A stretch of 64,000 nt of DNA, from the NCBI GenBank assembly GCA_964006375.1, contig OZ023262.1, positions 199,292,778-199,356,777 on the forward strand, given 5' to 3'. This DNA comes from Tillus elongatus. Taxonomy: Eukaryota; Arthropoda; Insecta; Coleoptera; Cleridae. The position numbers and the translations under genes were made by a program. This document shows positions 39,374 through 50,760 of the stretch, one piece after another. The first letter of the stretch is position 1; every line of letters begins with the position of its first letter. The notes below the pieces were generated by a model. It ran no database searches, was not told where the DNA came from, and worked only from the letters and a program-made list of their open reading frames with translations.

Positions 39374-40099
39374 ACTTTTTAATATTGTTCTCAAATTGTC
39401 ACCGTGTCATCATGAATATAAAAAGAAACTGGATAATCCAACGCCATGAAAACATTGGAATTAAAATTCTCTGCTGCGATATTAAATATATCACTTCAGG
39501 AAACTAACAATATCTCAGAAATTATGCTATTTAGGTATATGACAGAGTTAATAAAAGTTGTAGAGTTATGTCTGTAAAATGCTTTGGAATAGAAATATAT
39601 AGGGTGTTCCATTTGAAAATATCAAGTTATACCCGCTTGAATTTCGATATTTTGTCAGGCTATTATCGCACACCCTGTATAAAAAATAGATTTTCATTCC
39701 AATAATTTTGCAAGACATAGTTACCAGCAATCTGTTGTCCAAAAATATATTTTCTAGATTTACACTTTACGAGGATATATCAAATTATAGAAAGAACTGT
39801 GATAACAAATATTTTTCAAAAATCGCCAATATTTCAAAAACTAATAACGATAGGTGCAAAAAGTACTACATAAAATCTATCCCAAATTGGATCGCCTTTC
39901 TGAAAATGCAAAAATATATAGGGTGTTTCATTTAAAATAACGAAGTTGGTAGCGACTTCCGGTATAACTGGAAATGCTAGAGTAGTGCAACTATTTTAAT
40001 CATAATGAGAATATCGCATAATGGCCGAATCCAAATTTTCAGCTGTCAAATCGGATGAGAAGGTCATAAACTTCTAATGAGCACTTCTCAGCAATCACC

Positions 40100-40506
<407 letters not shown>

Positions 40507-40791
40507 CTGGACGCAGCAAGTGCATTATGGAAGTGAATTTTCATTAAAATGTTTTTAAGCAAATGCGAGTAGGCATCAATCTGATTACCAGTATAGCCTA
40601 TGTAGTAGAAACAATGTACTATTATATTTTATCAAAATTACTGACTGTTTGAAAATGTACCAAAATTGTCCGAAAATAAACTTAAATGTTGGTTTCCTAA
40701 CTAACAAAACTTACATTAATAGAAAATTGAGTTATTGAAATTTGAAGGATTTAATGAAAATTCGCTACCAAAACGCACTTACTGCGTCTAG
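40507..40791. repeat. Tail-to-tail pair of A ends, 285 bp
   Basis: CTGGACGCAGCAAGTGC at the left and GCACTTACTGCGTCTAG at the right face outward. The same arrangement occurs at 57287-57592. Confidence 0.75.
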
Positions 40792-41407
40792 ATTTTTTTC
40801 TTACAAACATACATCATATTTCAATAAAAGATGCTTAACGAATTCGTTCTACGAAAATTAGCTATAAATTATAGACCGTTAAACCATAAACTTCACTAAA
40901 CCTATAGCGAAAGCATCAGAGAAAGGGTCTATTTGAAATGAATTTTCTGTAAAACTTTTAGTAAAATGAAGGGCAATGACGGTTGAATCTGAAACTTAAG
41001 GGTTCGCAGAACACTCTTGTTGCAACGTTTTCTTTTCACAATCCGTATTTGTTTCACGTTCTTTGCCTAAACATTGCCAATTTTGACGTTTCAAAATGCG
41101 AGTTTAACGTTTTGAGGAAAATTCCAAATTTTTTTTCTTTAACTGCCCGTAACTTTTTTGTCTTAAACTTAGAGTCCTAAATTTTGGTACATGGTTCACT
41201 CTATACTATAAATACGCGTACCAAATTTGGTTGCCCTTACTTTGTTATTTCCGGAGATATAATTTTTTTAGAAAGAAAACACAACATTTTTCGGGAAAAC
41301 CTCGGCCTATTTTCCTGGCTAACGAACTTATCCAAGCCACTTGCAAAAGAAAGGTACTTACCAAATTTGATCAAGATCGGCCCATTATTTTTTGAGTTAT
41401 CGGTGTG

Positions 41408-41534
<127 letters not shown>

Positions 41535-41879
41535 CATATAAAAATTCAAACTGACCCCGGATATGTGTTCTAGAGTGCCTAATTAGCGCTCATTTGAAGA
41601 ATTTTTTTTTAAATGCAAAAGTCCGGATCTCCTCATTAGTGTTTTTTTTAAAGAAAATTCACTAAAAAATAAAGGAGTGTCAAATTTAGGGACCTCAAAT
41701 GCCATCATATCTGTCCTTGCTTACTTATCCACCTAAAGGAATGCAGTAGTCTAAAAAAATGCGACCACCGCCTAGAAAATGCGGAGTGGCACTTTTGTAT
41801 TAAAACCACATGTCATTGAATTTTTTTTTTCAGTTCTTGATTTACACATTCAAATAATACTAAAAATAATACTTATTAC

Positions 41880-42081
41880 CTGTAAACACTTGCTGAATGT
41901 ATGCATGTCTCCTAACTTGCACGGTCATTTTACGGCCTCTGTATTTGCGATAAACTAGGAGAAGGTCCATTATCAAATCAGCCCCATGTACTGGATCCAA
42001 CCTTACATAGCCATATAAAATTTCTTTAAAGTCTATTACTCTCCCCCTTTCTTTTGAGAATGAATTGATTATTTCCATTAT
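41880..42081 (-). CDS. CHSY1: Chondroitin sulfate synthase, internal exon
   Basis: 202-nt exon with acceptor TTTTTCAG and donor TTTACAG|GTAATA. It reads IMEIINSFSKERGRVIDFKE, then ILYGYVRLDPVHGADLIMDL and GRKMTVQVRRHAYIQQVFT. This is the region of chondroitin synthases that links the N-terminal glucuronosyl-transferase half to the C-terminal half. It joins upstream in phase 0 to the exon at 47489-47646 and downstream, with one base of a Gly codon, to 29051. The Helentron-like element ends about 210 bp downstream in the gene's direction, yet the splice sites are intact. Confidence 0.93.
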
Positions 42082-42390
42082 CTGAAAAATATTCGAGTTC
42101 AGTTAATAAGACCCAATTACATTTTACTTTTCATGCATCATTTTTTCTTTGGACTCTGTTTTTTTTGTTTTGTTATATAAGTAATAAGGGACATTTAGAA
42201 AAAATTCTCTTAAATTAGTAAAGTACAAAACAATTATTTTAATATCCATTTTTATTTATATATACAGGGTTAGTAAAAAGTATGACAAGGCACTATTGTG
42301 TTTCCTGAGATAATCCTTATTAAAAAAAATGTTTTTGCAAAAGTTTTTTTGCTACATAAAGTGTCGATATTCAATTTTTCCTAATGTCAA
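42082..42390. other. Intron sequence, no gene seen
   Basis: AT-rich; a short TATATATACAGGGTTAGT near 42257 resembles a mariner tip but has no partner that I can see. Confidence 0.35.
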
Positions 42391-42442
42391 CAACTTCTAA
42401 GCACACTTGGAGAATCCAAATCACCACAACACATTTTGAAAA

Positions 42443-42487
42443 ACCCGACGATCGTTTCACTAAGCAAGTTAGCGTCATCAGAGGATG
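42443..42487 (-). ncRNA. Hammerhead ribozyme motif in Penelope terminal repeat (intact core)
   Basis: On the - strand: CTGATGA (42481-42475), stem II arms CGCTAA and TTAGTG with a short loop, GAAAC (42458-42454), a palindromic GATC and the cleavage triplet GTC (42449-42447). The core boxes are all canonical. Flanking CATCCT and GGGTTT could form a short stem I. Penelope-like elements are known to carry such short-stem-III hammerheads in their terminal repeats. Activity is inferred from the motif only. Confidence 0.6.
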
Positions 42488-42619
42488 AATAATTCTAAAT
42501 ATCTTACATCTACAACTCTGCTTATATTTTCGTGCAGGTAGTCGGTCCATAACAATTGAGGGTGGTCTAACAATACAAAAATTAACATATTTCGTTTGGT
42601 GGATATACCTGATTATTAT

Positions 42620-42770
42620 CCGAGCTATGCCGGAACTGAAGATCTATCTATAGTACCGTATCTTAGTTGTACTAAATGTTCTTTGAATCTAATTCCAATA
42701 GATCTTTTGGTTTGTCCGACATATTTAAGATCAAAATATTTACAACTTATTTAATAAATTCCCTACATTT
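42620..42770 (-). pseudogene. GIY-YIG endonuclease domain of the Penelope-like element
   Basis: - strand frame: GIY at about 42763, a stop, then ISCKYFDLKYVGQTKRSIGI and RFKEHLVQLRYGT. GIY...YVGQT...R...EH is the GIY-YIG nuclease signature, including the catalytic Arg of the R-x3-R-x-KEH stretch. The stop after GIY shows decay. Confidence 0.7.
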
Positions 42771-43232
42771 TGGTCGAAAGATCCTTGTCTTTTGGGTTAT
42801 CTAGCAAGTTTTTTAAAGTATTTTTTGTCGAAAAATGTTAGTCGCAAATTGGCTTTTTTTAAAACCCTATCTAGATCCCCGCTATCGTGATTCAGGGATC
42901 AAATGGTAAGAAAACAGAGTTTTTTTCGGCTTTCTCTCTTCTAAAAGTCGTTGATTTCGCTAACATTTTCTATGTTTTCTGTTTTTTAATTAATTTCTTT
43001 ACTAGGCAAGCAGTGTATCCGTTATATTGGGCCAAGTTCTTAATATATTTTAATTCTTTGGTATATCTTTTACTTAAAGGAAAATTAATTAACATGCTTA
43101 CTAAAAACTTCAGACTGGCCATTTTTTGTGCGTACGTATGATGTGAGTCATTAGGAATGTGGCTTAGAGTGGTGGTTTCCTTTCTATAGACATCGAATTC
43201 TAAAATGTCTTTATTTTTGATAACTAGTACAT

Positions 43233-43890
43233 CTACAAGGGTAACTTATCATTAATTTCTAATTCGTGGGTACATTTTATAGAATAAAATTGATTGTTTA
43301 ATTTGGCGATAAAATCTTCTATTCTGCAAATGTTTGTGTTAATAAACACTGCGAAAATATCATCCAAGTAACGAAATACACACTCTAGGAAAATACTCAC
43401 TTCCACTTTCAAGATCTGTTTCAAAGATACCCATGAAAAGGTCTGCAATAAATGGCGATAGCGGCTTGCCCATTCTGCGCCTTGGGTTTGTTAAAAAAAA
43501 CTCATTATTGAATTGAAAAATATTTTGTTTAATACAGAGGTTTGTTGAAGTTAAATATTCTTTGCAGACCTTTTCATTTATGTTATTCATTTTAACAACT
43601 CTTCTAAATACGTTAACGTTTGCTTCGTAGGAACGCTAGGAAACAATGAGGTTACATCAAATGAAATCAAAACCCCACCTGCAATCAATTTAACCTCTTT
43701 AATTTGATTAATAAATTCAGGTAAATTTGTTATTGAAAAGATTTTTTGTTTGACGGGCAAGCTTTTAAACTCATTTGTCAACCATTTAGATAAATTGTAT
43801 GCCGGGGAATCTACAGCCGAAACAATAGGTCTCATTGATTTTCGCCGTTTATGATTTTTTGGGAGACCGTACTTTTTGGGGACTTTACGA
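43233..43890 (-). pseudogene. Penelope-type reverse transcriptase, broken
   Basis: In order on the - strand: KKYGLPKNHKRRKSMRPIVS (43888-43830), SPAYNLSKWLTNEF, GGVLISFDVTSLFPSVPT (RT motif A), FQFNNEFFLTNPRRRMGKPL (43530), SPFIADLFMGIFETDLES, then in another frame the active-site box FRYLDDIFAVF (43360; usually RYVDDIF) and CTHELEINDKLPL. The PRRRMGKPLSP text and FRYxDD box are specific to Penelope-like RTs rather than LINEs. Frameshifts occur near 43590 and 43400. Confidence 0.85.
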
Positions 43891-44127
43891 CTTTACGATT
43901 TGCAACTTGTAATTTTCTTCCAAGTCTTTTGACATAAGGTTTTGACAACTCTTTAGACTATTTTTAAAGTCCGAAATCATTTTTGGTAGCGGCTTTTTAT
44001 TTAGATTTTTATACGGTCTTGCCTCTATGACGTTATAAACTCTATGATAATAATCACCACGTTAATAAGGAGAATCTAAAATTAATAAAAAAATTTAGAC
44101 AACCATGACAACTAAACGCCTTCGAAA

Positions 44128-44128
<1 letters not shown>

Positions 44129-44199
<71 letters not shown>
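44129..44199. repeat. (TA)n microsatellite
   Basis: About 35 TA units inside the Penelope-like element. Confidence 0.95.
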
Positions 44200-44201
<2 letters not shown>

Positions 44202-44449
44202 CTAAATGTATTGTAATAATAAAAAATGTATGAATCTCGCTCCGCCGCCTATGAACAGTCTCCTGATAGATTACTCTTTAAAATAAATACCGACAGGGGC
44301 ACGTTCGGTAGACAATAAAAGAATACAGCTATTTCCGCCAAATTTAATATGTTAATTTTGGTGTCGTTGAACTTCCCTGAATCGTTAATGACCGACTACC
44401 TGCAGAAGAATATAAATAGAGTTGTGGATATAAGATATTTAGAATTATT

Positions 44450-44495
44450 CATCCTCTGATGACGCTAACTTGGTTAGTGACACGATCATCAGGTT
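44450..44495 (+). ncRNA. Hammerhead-like motif, second Penelope terminal copy (mutated core)
   Basis: CTGATGA at 44456-44462 and stem II CGCTAAC/GTTAGTG are kept, but GAAAC reads GACAC and the cleavage triplet reads ATC, so cleavage is not expected. Same layout as the copy at 42443-42487, opposite strand. Confidence 0.5.
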
Positions 44496-44560
44496 TTTAA
44501 CATGTGTTGTGGTGATGTGGGTTTTCCAAGTGTGCTTATCACAGATTCCAGTCTTCACTT

Positions 44561-46150
44561 AGTGAAAAGGCTCAAATATGTTGGAGGGGTCATCCTAACA
44601 CCCCAGAAAATAGGTAAAATAGCCCCCAAGAAGATAGTGGACTACATAAAAAGTATGAAGTTTTTGGGCAACTATTAGGAAAGAGTCATGCACATAAGAC
44701 CCATTGGGGTCGCAGCGCTATACGGCTCAGTAAACAATTTACAATTTACAAATATAGACTCGAGCAAGAAACAAGTAGCAATACTACCACTTAAAACAAT
44801 AAGAGAAGGGACAGTTGAGAAAAATAGAGATAGATTTATTGCTTTTGTCGACCTGGAAAAAGCATTCGATAATGTGGATTGGAAAAAATTATTTCATATA
44901 ATGAGAAGAACCTGATCGGATTGGGCTAATTGGCTTATAATTCTCAATCTATGCAAAAATCAAGGTACCCTAATAAATATTAGCGGATATGAGACTGAAA
45001 TAAGAAAAGTGTACTGCAAGGATGCCTATTCTCGCCATACCTCTTCAATTTATTTTTTAGAAGGTAGAATAGATAGGCTGAGTGAAAAGACAACAGGAAT
45101 CAAAATTAATTTAGAACGGTTACACTGCATACAATACGCAAATGACAGGTCTGATAGGAGGAATTGAATTTTTTTACAGAGGATGCTGATTGTGCTGGAT
45201 AATGTGTTGAAGCGGATGATGGTAAATGCAGCAAATATCTGAGAAGAAGGGTCGCAATGGCAAAGCAAGTATCCGAAAACAAAACATCCTCAATAATAAA
45301 TATTTTAACTTGGACAGGAAAAAATTCATCAAGTCGTAGATATGGAGTGTGATAGTGTATCGGGCGGAAACCTGGACTACAAATAAGCAGGACCTGAAGA
45401 GGATAAAAGCTTTTGAAATATATACATGTAGAAAACAGACAAAGATATGGTACACCGATTGAAAGACGAATAAAATTGTGCTAGAAGAGATGAGAGAAAT
45501 AAAATGTTAGGTGAAAAAAATTGAGAGGAGGAAGGCAAAATTGATTGTTCATATTCTAAGACATAATATCTTTCTGACAACATTATTTAAAGGGTGCTGA
45601 TTGTGTTGGATAATGTGTTAAAGCGGATTATGGTAAATGCAGCAAATATCTGAGGAGGAGGATCGCAATGGCAAAGCAAGCATAAAAAATACTCTTCTCA
45701 ATAATAAATATTTCAACTTGGGCAGGAAAAAGTGCATCAAGTCGTACGTATGGAGTGTGGTAGTGTATAAGGCGGAAACCTGGACTACAACTAAGCAGGA
45801 TACGAAGAGAATAAACACTTTTGAAATATGTACATGTAGAAAACAGACAAAGATATGGTACACCGATAGAAAGACGTATAAAATTGTGCTAGAAGAGATG
45901 AGAGAAATAAAATGCTAGCTAGAAAATTGAGAGGAGGGAGGCAAAACTTATTGGTCGTATTTTAAGACATAATAACTTTCTGACAACATTTAAAATAAAA
46001 GGAAAAAAGGGAACAGGTAGACCACGGGGAAAACTTATGGAAAACCTGGCATAACTGATGAAGCGTGGAAGTTATAATGAAATGAAGAGACCTGAAGACA
46101 GACAATCATAGTTTTGACAGCAGGGCGACATCGCCCTTAAATTGTAATGA
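44561..46150 (+). pseudogene. LINE fragment (RTE/L1-like endonuclease-RT type) with duplicated C-terminal region
   Basis: Starts with a linker and RT motif A, RDRFIAFVDLEKAFDNVDWK (44829), then a degraded motif B (QGC-like at 45015) and RIDRLSEKTTGIKIN with a YANDRSD box replacing YADD (about 45136). The C-terminal part follows twice: 45183-45510 and 45597-45920, each with RRxAMAKQAS-like start, YVWSVVVYKAETWTTTK and RKQTKIWYTDRKTYKIVLEE. The tail region includes ILRHNNFL and GKKGTGRPRGKL. Stops abound. Confidence 0.75.
45183..45920 (+). repeat. Tandem duplication of LINE C-terminal segment, about 415 bp apart
   Basis: GATGCTGATTGTGCTGGATA (45183) and GGTGCTGATTGTGTTGGATA (45595) start two copies that stay alike through AGAGATGAGAGAAATAAAATG (about 45485-45505 and 45893-45913). 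Divergence between copies is clear but modest. Confidence 0.85.
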
Positions 46151-46299
46151 TGACGACGATGACACACATAAATTATAGAAGGTGGGACAGCGCAACTTGC
46201 CTATTTAGAAATTCAATTTTAAAAAGTAATGCAGATATATATATATATTTAATTCTTTGAACAGCATCAAATACAATATTTAAATTTTATGTTTAAACG
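46151..46299. other. Intron sequence
   Basis: AT-rich, including a short TA run at 46236-46248. Confidence 0.3.
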
Positions 46300-47190
46300 G
46301 TGTTAAAGATGATATCAGACAGGTGGCGCCCATTATTCTCAATACACTACGTTAATCAAACTTTTCGTGTTTTGTGCAACTATTTCCAGCATATCGACGA
46401 GTATGTTGGCGACAGCTTGACGAATGTTGTTTTTCAGGTGAGCCAAGGTCCTAGTACGATCTTTGCAAACAAGCAATCTTAGATAGCCCCATAAAAATAG
46501 TCGCATAGTGTTAAATCAGGCGACCGTGCTGGCTATTTCAGATCGCCCCTCAAGGAGATGAGGCGTCCCGAAAAGTGTTGCCGCAAAACAGTCATTGACA
46601 CATATGTTGTGTCTGCCGGGGCACCGAACTGCTGAAACCATAAATCTTCCACATCCATCTCGTTGAATGCTAATAGGAAAAGCTCCTGAATCGTGTGGAC
46701 ATAACGGTCAGAAGTCACCGAAACTGTCCGTTCGTTTTCTTTAAAAAGCCACGGACAATTAGTTCAACTCGCGATAGTAAACACCAAACTATTACACGTT
46801 GTGAATGTAGGGGACGCTGATGAAGTTGTCTAGGGTTATAGGGGCTCCCATAGCACGTCCTGCCTATTGAAAAATGGAAGGGAGCCTCACCACTGAAGAA
46901 AACAAGTATGTCGTGAGGCATGTCAAGAAGCGCCTCACATGCATTTTCTCAAGCAACAAAATCGCGTGGACTAAGTTCCTGGACCACATCCACTTTGTAG
47001 GGATGAATTTTTTTTCTTCGTGAAGGATTCGCCTCGCAGAACGAGTAGGCAACCCAACAGCAGCTGCATGTTTGCAGGCAGGGTTCTGCTGAGGGGATTG
47101 CAAAACAGAAAGCCTTACCATGTCAATATTTTGGGGCGACTTGCTGTTCGTGGAAGCTCAAGTTTTTTCTTCACATCACCAATTTCTCTG
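46300..47190 (-). pseudogene. Mariner-superfamily transposase of another lineage, decayed
   Basis: On the - strand: VRLSVLQSPQQNPACKHAAA, VGLPTRSARRILHEEKKF (HTH) from 47118, FFSGEAPFHFS (first catalytic motif, where the usual SDEAHF Asp reads Gly) near 46895, NPRQLHQRPLHSQRVIVWC (46835), then FQQFGAPADTTYVSM (second motif, usual QQDGA, Asp lost), RLISLRGDLK, and after a stop PARSPDLTLCDYF. The spacing from the second motif to the third Asp is again 41. Two of the three catalytic Asps are changed and frames shift, so it is dead. No inverted ends were found around it. Confidence 0.8.
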
Positions 47191-47488
47191 AAGCAACCAT
47201 TGCTTCAGGGCGCCAAAGTTTCTCTGTCGCACCCAGTATAAAACCTTAAAAAATTGTGTTCCAAGCAAAAGGGTCGATTTTAATTAAGCAACGAACATAA
47301 CTTAAAATGTAAGTGTAATCAGGCTTGTTCTTAGTTAAGCATCTTGTTTTAAGTAAGCAAAACAATAAAAGCCATTTGTCGATATATGACTTATACTCTT
47401 AATAAAGTGGCTTAAGTTAATACGTAATAAATAATATTTGTAATATCTAACAAGTGAGTTTTTATATCATATAAACTAATTTTCTTAC
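47191..47488. other. Intron sequence
   Basis: AT-rich; no element recognised. Confidence 0.3.
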
Positions 47489-47646
47489 CTCTCTAACTAC
47501 ATCCCCTAAACCTTCTTTTATTGATGAACCTATGCGTCTTCTAGGATTCAGATCTCGGTGAGAATATAGAGATTTGACTATGATTTCCCATTCTAAAATA
47601 TCACTTAAACTCGGTGGTTTGTATTTTGTTAAAAAAGGTTGGGTTC
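47489..47646 (-). CDS. CHSY1: Chondroitin sulfate synthase, internal exon (most 5' one visible)
   Basis: 158-nt exon with acceptor TTTTTTTTTACAG and donor AGAGAG|GTAAGA. After two bases of a split codon it reads TQPFLTKYKPPSLSDILEWE, IIVKSLYSHRDLNPRRRIGS and SIKEGLGDVVRE. Chondroitin synthases have at this place a short segment with LEWE, then PRR and a (D/E)xLxDxV helix, followed by the sequence found in the 41880-42081 exon. The acceptor, donor and phase all fit that joining. It lies about 5.4 kb upstream of the next exon. Earlier exons, which must hold the N-terminal transmembrane anchor and the beta-3 transferase domain, were not found between 47.7 and 64 kb. Confidence 0.85.
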
Positions 47647-47951
47647 CTGTAAAAAAAAATGTGAATCGTAAATAAAAGAGCATCAGAGTATAATGTATCT
47701 GTGATGAATATACAATTAAAAAGGTACACCGACGGACAATGCTTGCAATGTATACCATAACGTATGTGAGTGAAGTCTGCGATAAAGATGGTAGCGGTAC
47801 AATCAGGCAAATAGGTTGGTGAGACAAAGACAGGCAATTGTCAGCTGGCTGTCCAGTTGGCGTGAACTTCACACATAAAAATGACACTAAGTTTCAAATG
47901 ACTTAGCATCGTCTATCCTTGTCTACGCGACAAAAATGACCACATTTTAGA

Positions 47952-50110
47952 CGAGTGGTCGCCAAACTGTCGTTTGCGAACAACCGGTAGCTCGCAAATG
48001 GAATTCTGGTAGCTCATAACATACTTTAAATTTTAAAAATTATAGAAAAAATTTAAAAATTGCAGCTTGCATAAATTTCGCAAATTCACATAATAAACAC
48101 AAGCAGTAGCCACACTGCGGTGAGCGTTCTGCCGCCGACGTCACCATGCTAGAATCGTCTAGAACCGACCATCGGGCTAGTGTTCGAGAACGATCTGGGT
48201 CTGGGTTGCTTTGAATGGGGTAAATACGCATGGCACAGCGACATTGCGTTCAGTTTAAAACTGAACAGCGTAATCAAAGCCCAGCAGTGGGGTTAGTAGA
48301 GAGCAATAAAAAATATTATGGCAAACAATAATAACAAGTTGAAGACATAACATTTCCATTCGGAATGGGAAGAACAATATTTCTTTACAGAAGTTAAAAG
48401 GGAAAATGTAAGTTTGTTATGTAATACCCCTGTCTCCGTTGCTAAAAAAGGAAATATTGAGAGGTACCATAAAACTGTACATTCGAATTTTGAAAAAGAA
48501 TTACAGTCTGCCACCAGAAAGGAAAAACTGAAACATGTTAAAAACCAGTTAACTGGACAACAGTCAATATTTTTTAAAACAGTACAAAAATAAGGCTGCA
48601 ACCGAAACATCATATCGTGTCTCCCAGATAATTTCACAAAAGAAGAAACCTTATGGAGGCGGGGAAATGATAAAACAGGAGCTTTTAGAAGCTGCAGATT
48701 CGGTAGAAATAAAGACGAGATAGTTTCAGCTGTAAAATCTATGCAACTTTCTGCGAATACAGTGACGAGACGAGTAGAAGTAATAAGCAATGATATTTTT
48801 TTTTTCAGTTAAGAACTGACTTAGGTAACTGTTTATTTTTTACTGCAACTGGATGAATCAACAGATGTGGTTGACACCTCACAGATGGCCGTGTTCAACG
48901 GGATGGTTTTTAGCGATTTTACGATTAAATAAGAATCATTTGAAGTTTATTTCACTTTAAGGACATACTACTGGGCAGAACTTGTTTTCTCATTTAAAAA
49001 ATATTAGTTCTTCTGACAAAATTCCAATATCGAAAACGGTAGGCTTGAAAACCGATGGCGTTCCAGGTATTTATGATGAGGGTCTGGTGGCGTTATGTCA
49101 TAAAGATGAAAGTTTTCTGTAATTTCTCTGTTACCACTATATTATCCATCAGCAAGCATTATGTGGAAATTTTCTAAAACTAAACAATCTTAAAAAATTG
49201 CGAACAAGATTCGAGCTCAAGCGTTACAAAGAAGATTATTCAAAACATTGGCCGATGAAATTAACAGTCAATACGGGAGCTACTTCTTCACTCTGAAGTC
49301 TGGTGGTTAAGTAGAGGACGAGTGCTGAAACGTTTAAATTATATCCTATATGTCATAGTTCAATTTTTTTAAACAACGCGATGAACAGACTCCAGAACTG
49401 GAAAATTCAATCGGGCTTAGCGATTTTGGTTTTCTAGTGAACATTACAGAAAAATTAAATGAACTTAATTTGCAGGTTCAGGGGAGAGACAAAGAACTAG
49501 CGGAAATGATTTCTGTTATAAAAGCATTTATCAAAAAGCTTGAGTTTGGGAACAAAACCTAATTAACCGCATCAAGCATCCATTGAAACTATATGACAGT
49601 AAATATCATGTAGAAGTAGTTTGAAAGATAACTTCAAAAATTGTTTTACGGCTTCCAACGAAATGGCTTTAGTGGCGCAATTTGTTATTTCACCTTTTAT
49701 GGAAATTGATATCCAACAGTTGGCAAGTTTTGTTATGCAGAACTTTGGCGAAGACATCGCTGCAACAGAAAGGGGAGTGATTGGGTTTCAAAATGATTTA
49801 GCCTTAAAGTCGTTAGTTTCGAGTACAAAATGTATCTGGCCTATAGTAGGTAAAGACAAATGCATACTCAGTTCTATGTCGTGTTGCCTTGAAAGTGAAA
49901 GCGTTATTTAGTTCAAGATATTTGTGTAAACCTTCTTTCACCAATATGAAATTTATTAAGAACAAATACCGCAATTGACTCACAGATGAACATTTGGATT
50001 ATTGTATTCGAATGGCTGAATCAAACTACTGCAAACATTCAAAAAATTATCGATGTGTCTGAGCGTCAGTCAGCCTTCCCCTTGAACATGCATTTTTTAT
50101 CTGCACATGT
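47952..50110 (+). pseudogene. hAT-type transposase of the GTF2IRD2/ZBED-like group, decayed
   Basis: An end-like CGAGTGGTCGCCAAACTG at 47952 resembles the CAGTGGTTCTCAAACTG tip of many hAT elements. The coding part starts near 48317 and, with many stops and frameshifts, gives FHSEWEEQYFFTEVKRENVS, NIERYHKTVHSNFEKEL, LDESTDVVDTSQMAVF (48850), TGQNLFSHLKNISSSDKIPI and KTVGLKTDGVPGIYDEGLVA (49040), then ELNLQVQGRDKELAEM (49470) and LTDEHLDYCIRMAESNYCKH (about 49978). This order is that of the hAT-derived proteins related to GTF2IRD2 and zinc finger BED 5: BED-like start, LDESTD, TTDGAP, and ExNLxLQG. No complete frame survives. The right terminus was not found. Confidence 0.72.
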
Positions 50111-50356
50111 TTTTGTTTAAAATAGTTCGCTAACTTTTTGTTGTTATTAATTACCTTTAATAAATCACAGGCGGCATGCAATTGTGGCTGCAAAATATGT
50201 TGTTTATTTTTCAAACATCTACGATTGGTATGTATAGATGTAGTTATGTATTATGTATTAGTAATATTAGTTGTTCTGTTATTAGTTTATTATTAATACC
50301 ATGTAGTAGTAATTAGTAAAATAAATATCTGTATGTCGAATTCACCTGTGCATTAT
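50111..50356. other. No gene seen
   Basis: AT-rich sequence between the hAT relic and the next repeat element. Confidence 0.35.
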
Positions 50357-50462
50357 TAGTGAATTTTCACTAATAGAGAGGTATCGATGGTAAGACTTTT
50401 GAAAAAAAATTCAAATCAGCGCAAATTAAGGCCTCTAGAACCCATATCCGGGGTCAGTTTCA

Positions 50463-50532
<70 letters not shown>

Positions 50533-50543
50533 AACCGCTAACT

Positions 50544-50624
<81 letters not shown>

Positions 50625-50760
50625 AACCGCTAACTCAAAAAATACTTGACCGATTTCGACCAAATTTGGGAATTACCTTGATTTTGTTAATGGCTTGGAT
50701 AAGTTCGTAGATGGGCGCCGTGCGTCTAATTTTTCTTAGAAAAAAATATAAAGAAAATTT
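50357..50760 (+). mobile_element. Helentron-like microsatellite element, B end, cores and C block
   Basis: B end TTAGTGAATTTTCACTAATAG at 50357, block through CCCATATCCGGGGTCAGTTTC, then two (TA)n arrays (50466-50530, 50548-50622), each followed by CCAACCGCTAACTCAAA, and the C block (GACCGATTTCGACCAAATTTG, GCTTGGATAAGTTCGTAGA). The array plus its 17-bp flank is duplicated in tandem. The A end is not adjacent. Confidence 0.65.
50466..50622. repeat. Two (TA)n arrays separated by a 17-bp spacer
   Basis: About 32 and 37 TA units. The spacer CCAACCGCTAACTCAAA (50531-50547) recurs right after the second array. Confidence 0.95.

Larger units (their letters stand above)
42391..44560 (-). mobile_element. 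Penelope-like element (RT plus GIY-YIG), inverted terminal copies
   Basis: The - strand carries the RT and endonuclease of a Penelope-like element. The two ends are inverted copies of one sequence: GACTACCTGCACGAAAATAT to ATTCATCCTCTGATGACGC on the - strand at about 42548-42430 and the + strand counterpart at about 44390-44500, each followed by TGTGTTGTGGTGAT. Terminal repeats with an inverted or direct partial copy (pseudo-LTRs) are normal for this group. A (TA)n array (44129-44199) lies inside the right part. The coding part is broken, so the copy is dead. Confidence 0.82.

Noticed and set aside
46300..46482. Small + strand frame at 46300 and the + strand frame at 47020-47241
   Set aside because: Both are antisense to the decayed mariner-superfamily transposase.
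47462..47887. 141-codon - strand frame as a stand-alone gene
   Set aside because: Only 47489-47646 is coding; the part before it is intron read through the acceptor, and the last residues are intron after the donor.
48293..48790. 165-codon frame on the - strand
   Set aside because: It is antisense to the BED-like and linker region of the hAT/GTF2IRD2-like relic, which has the recognisable motifs.
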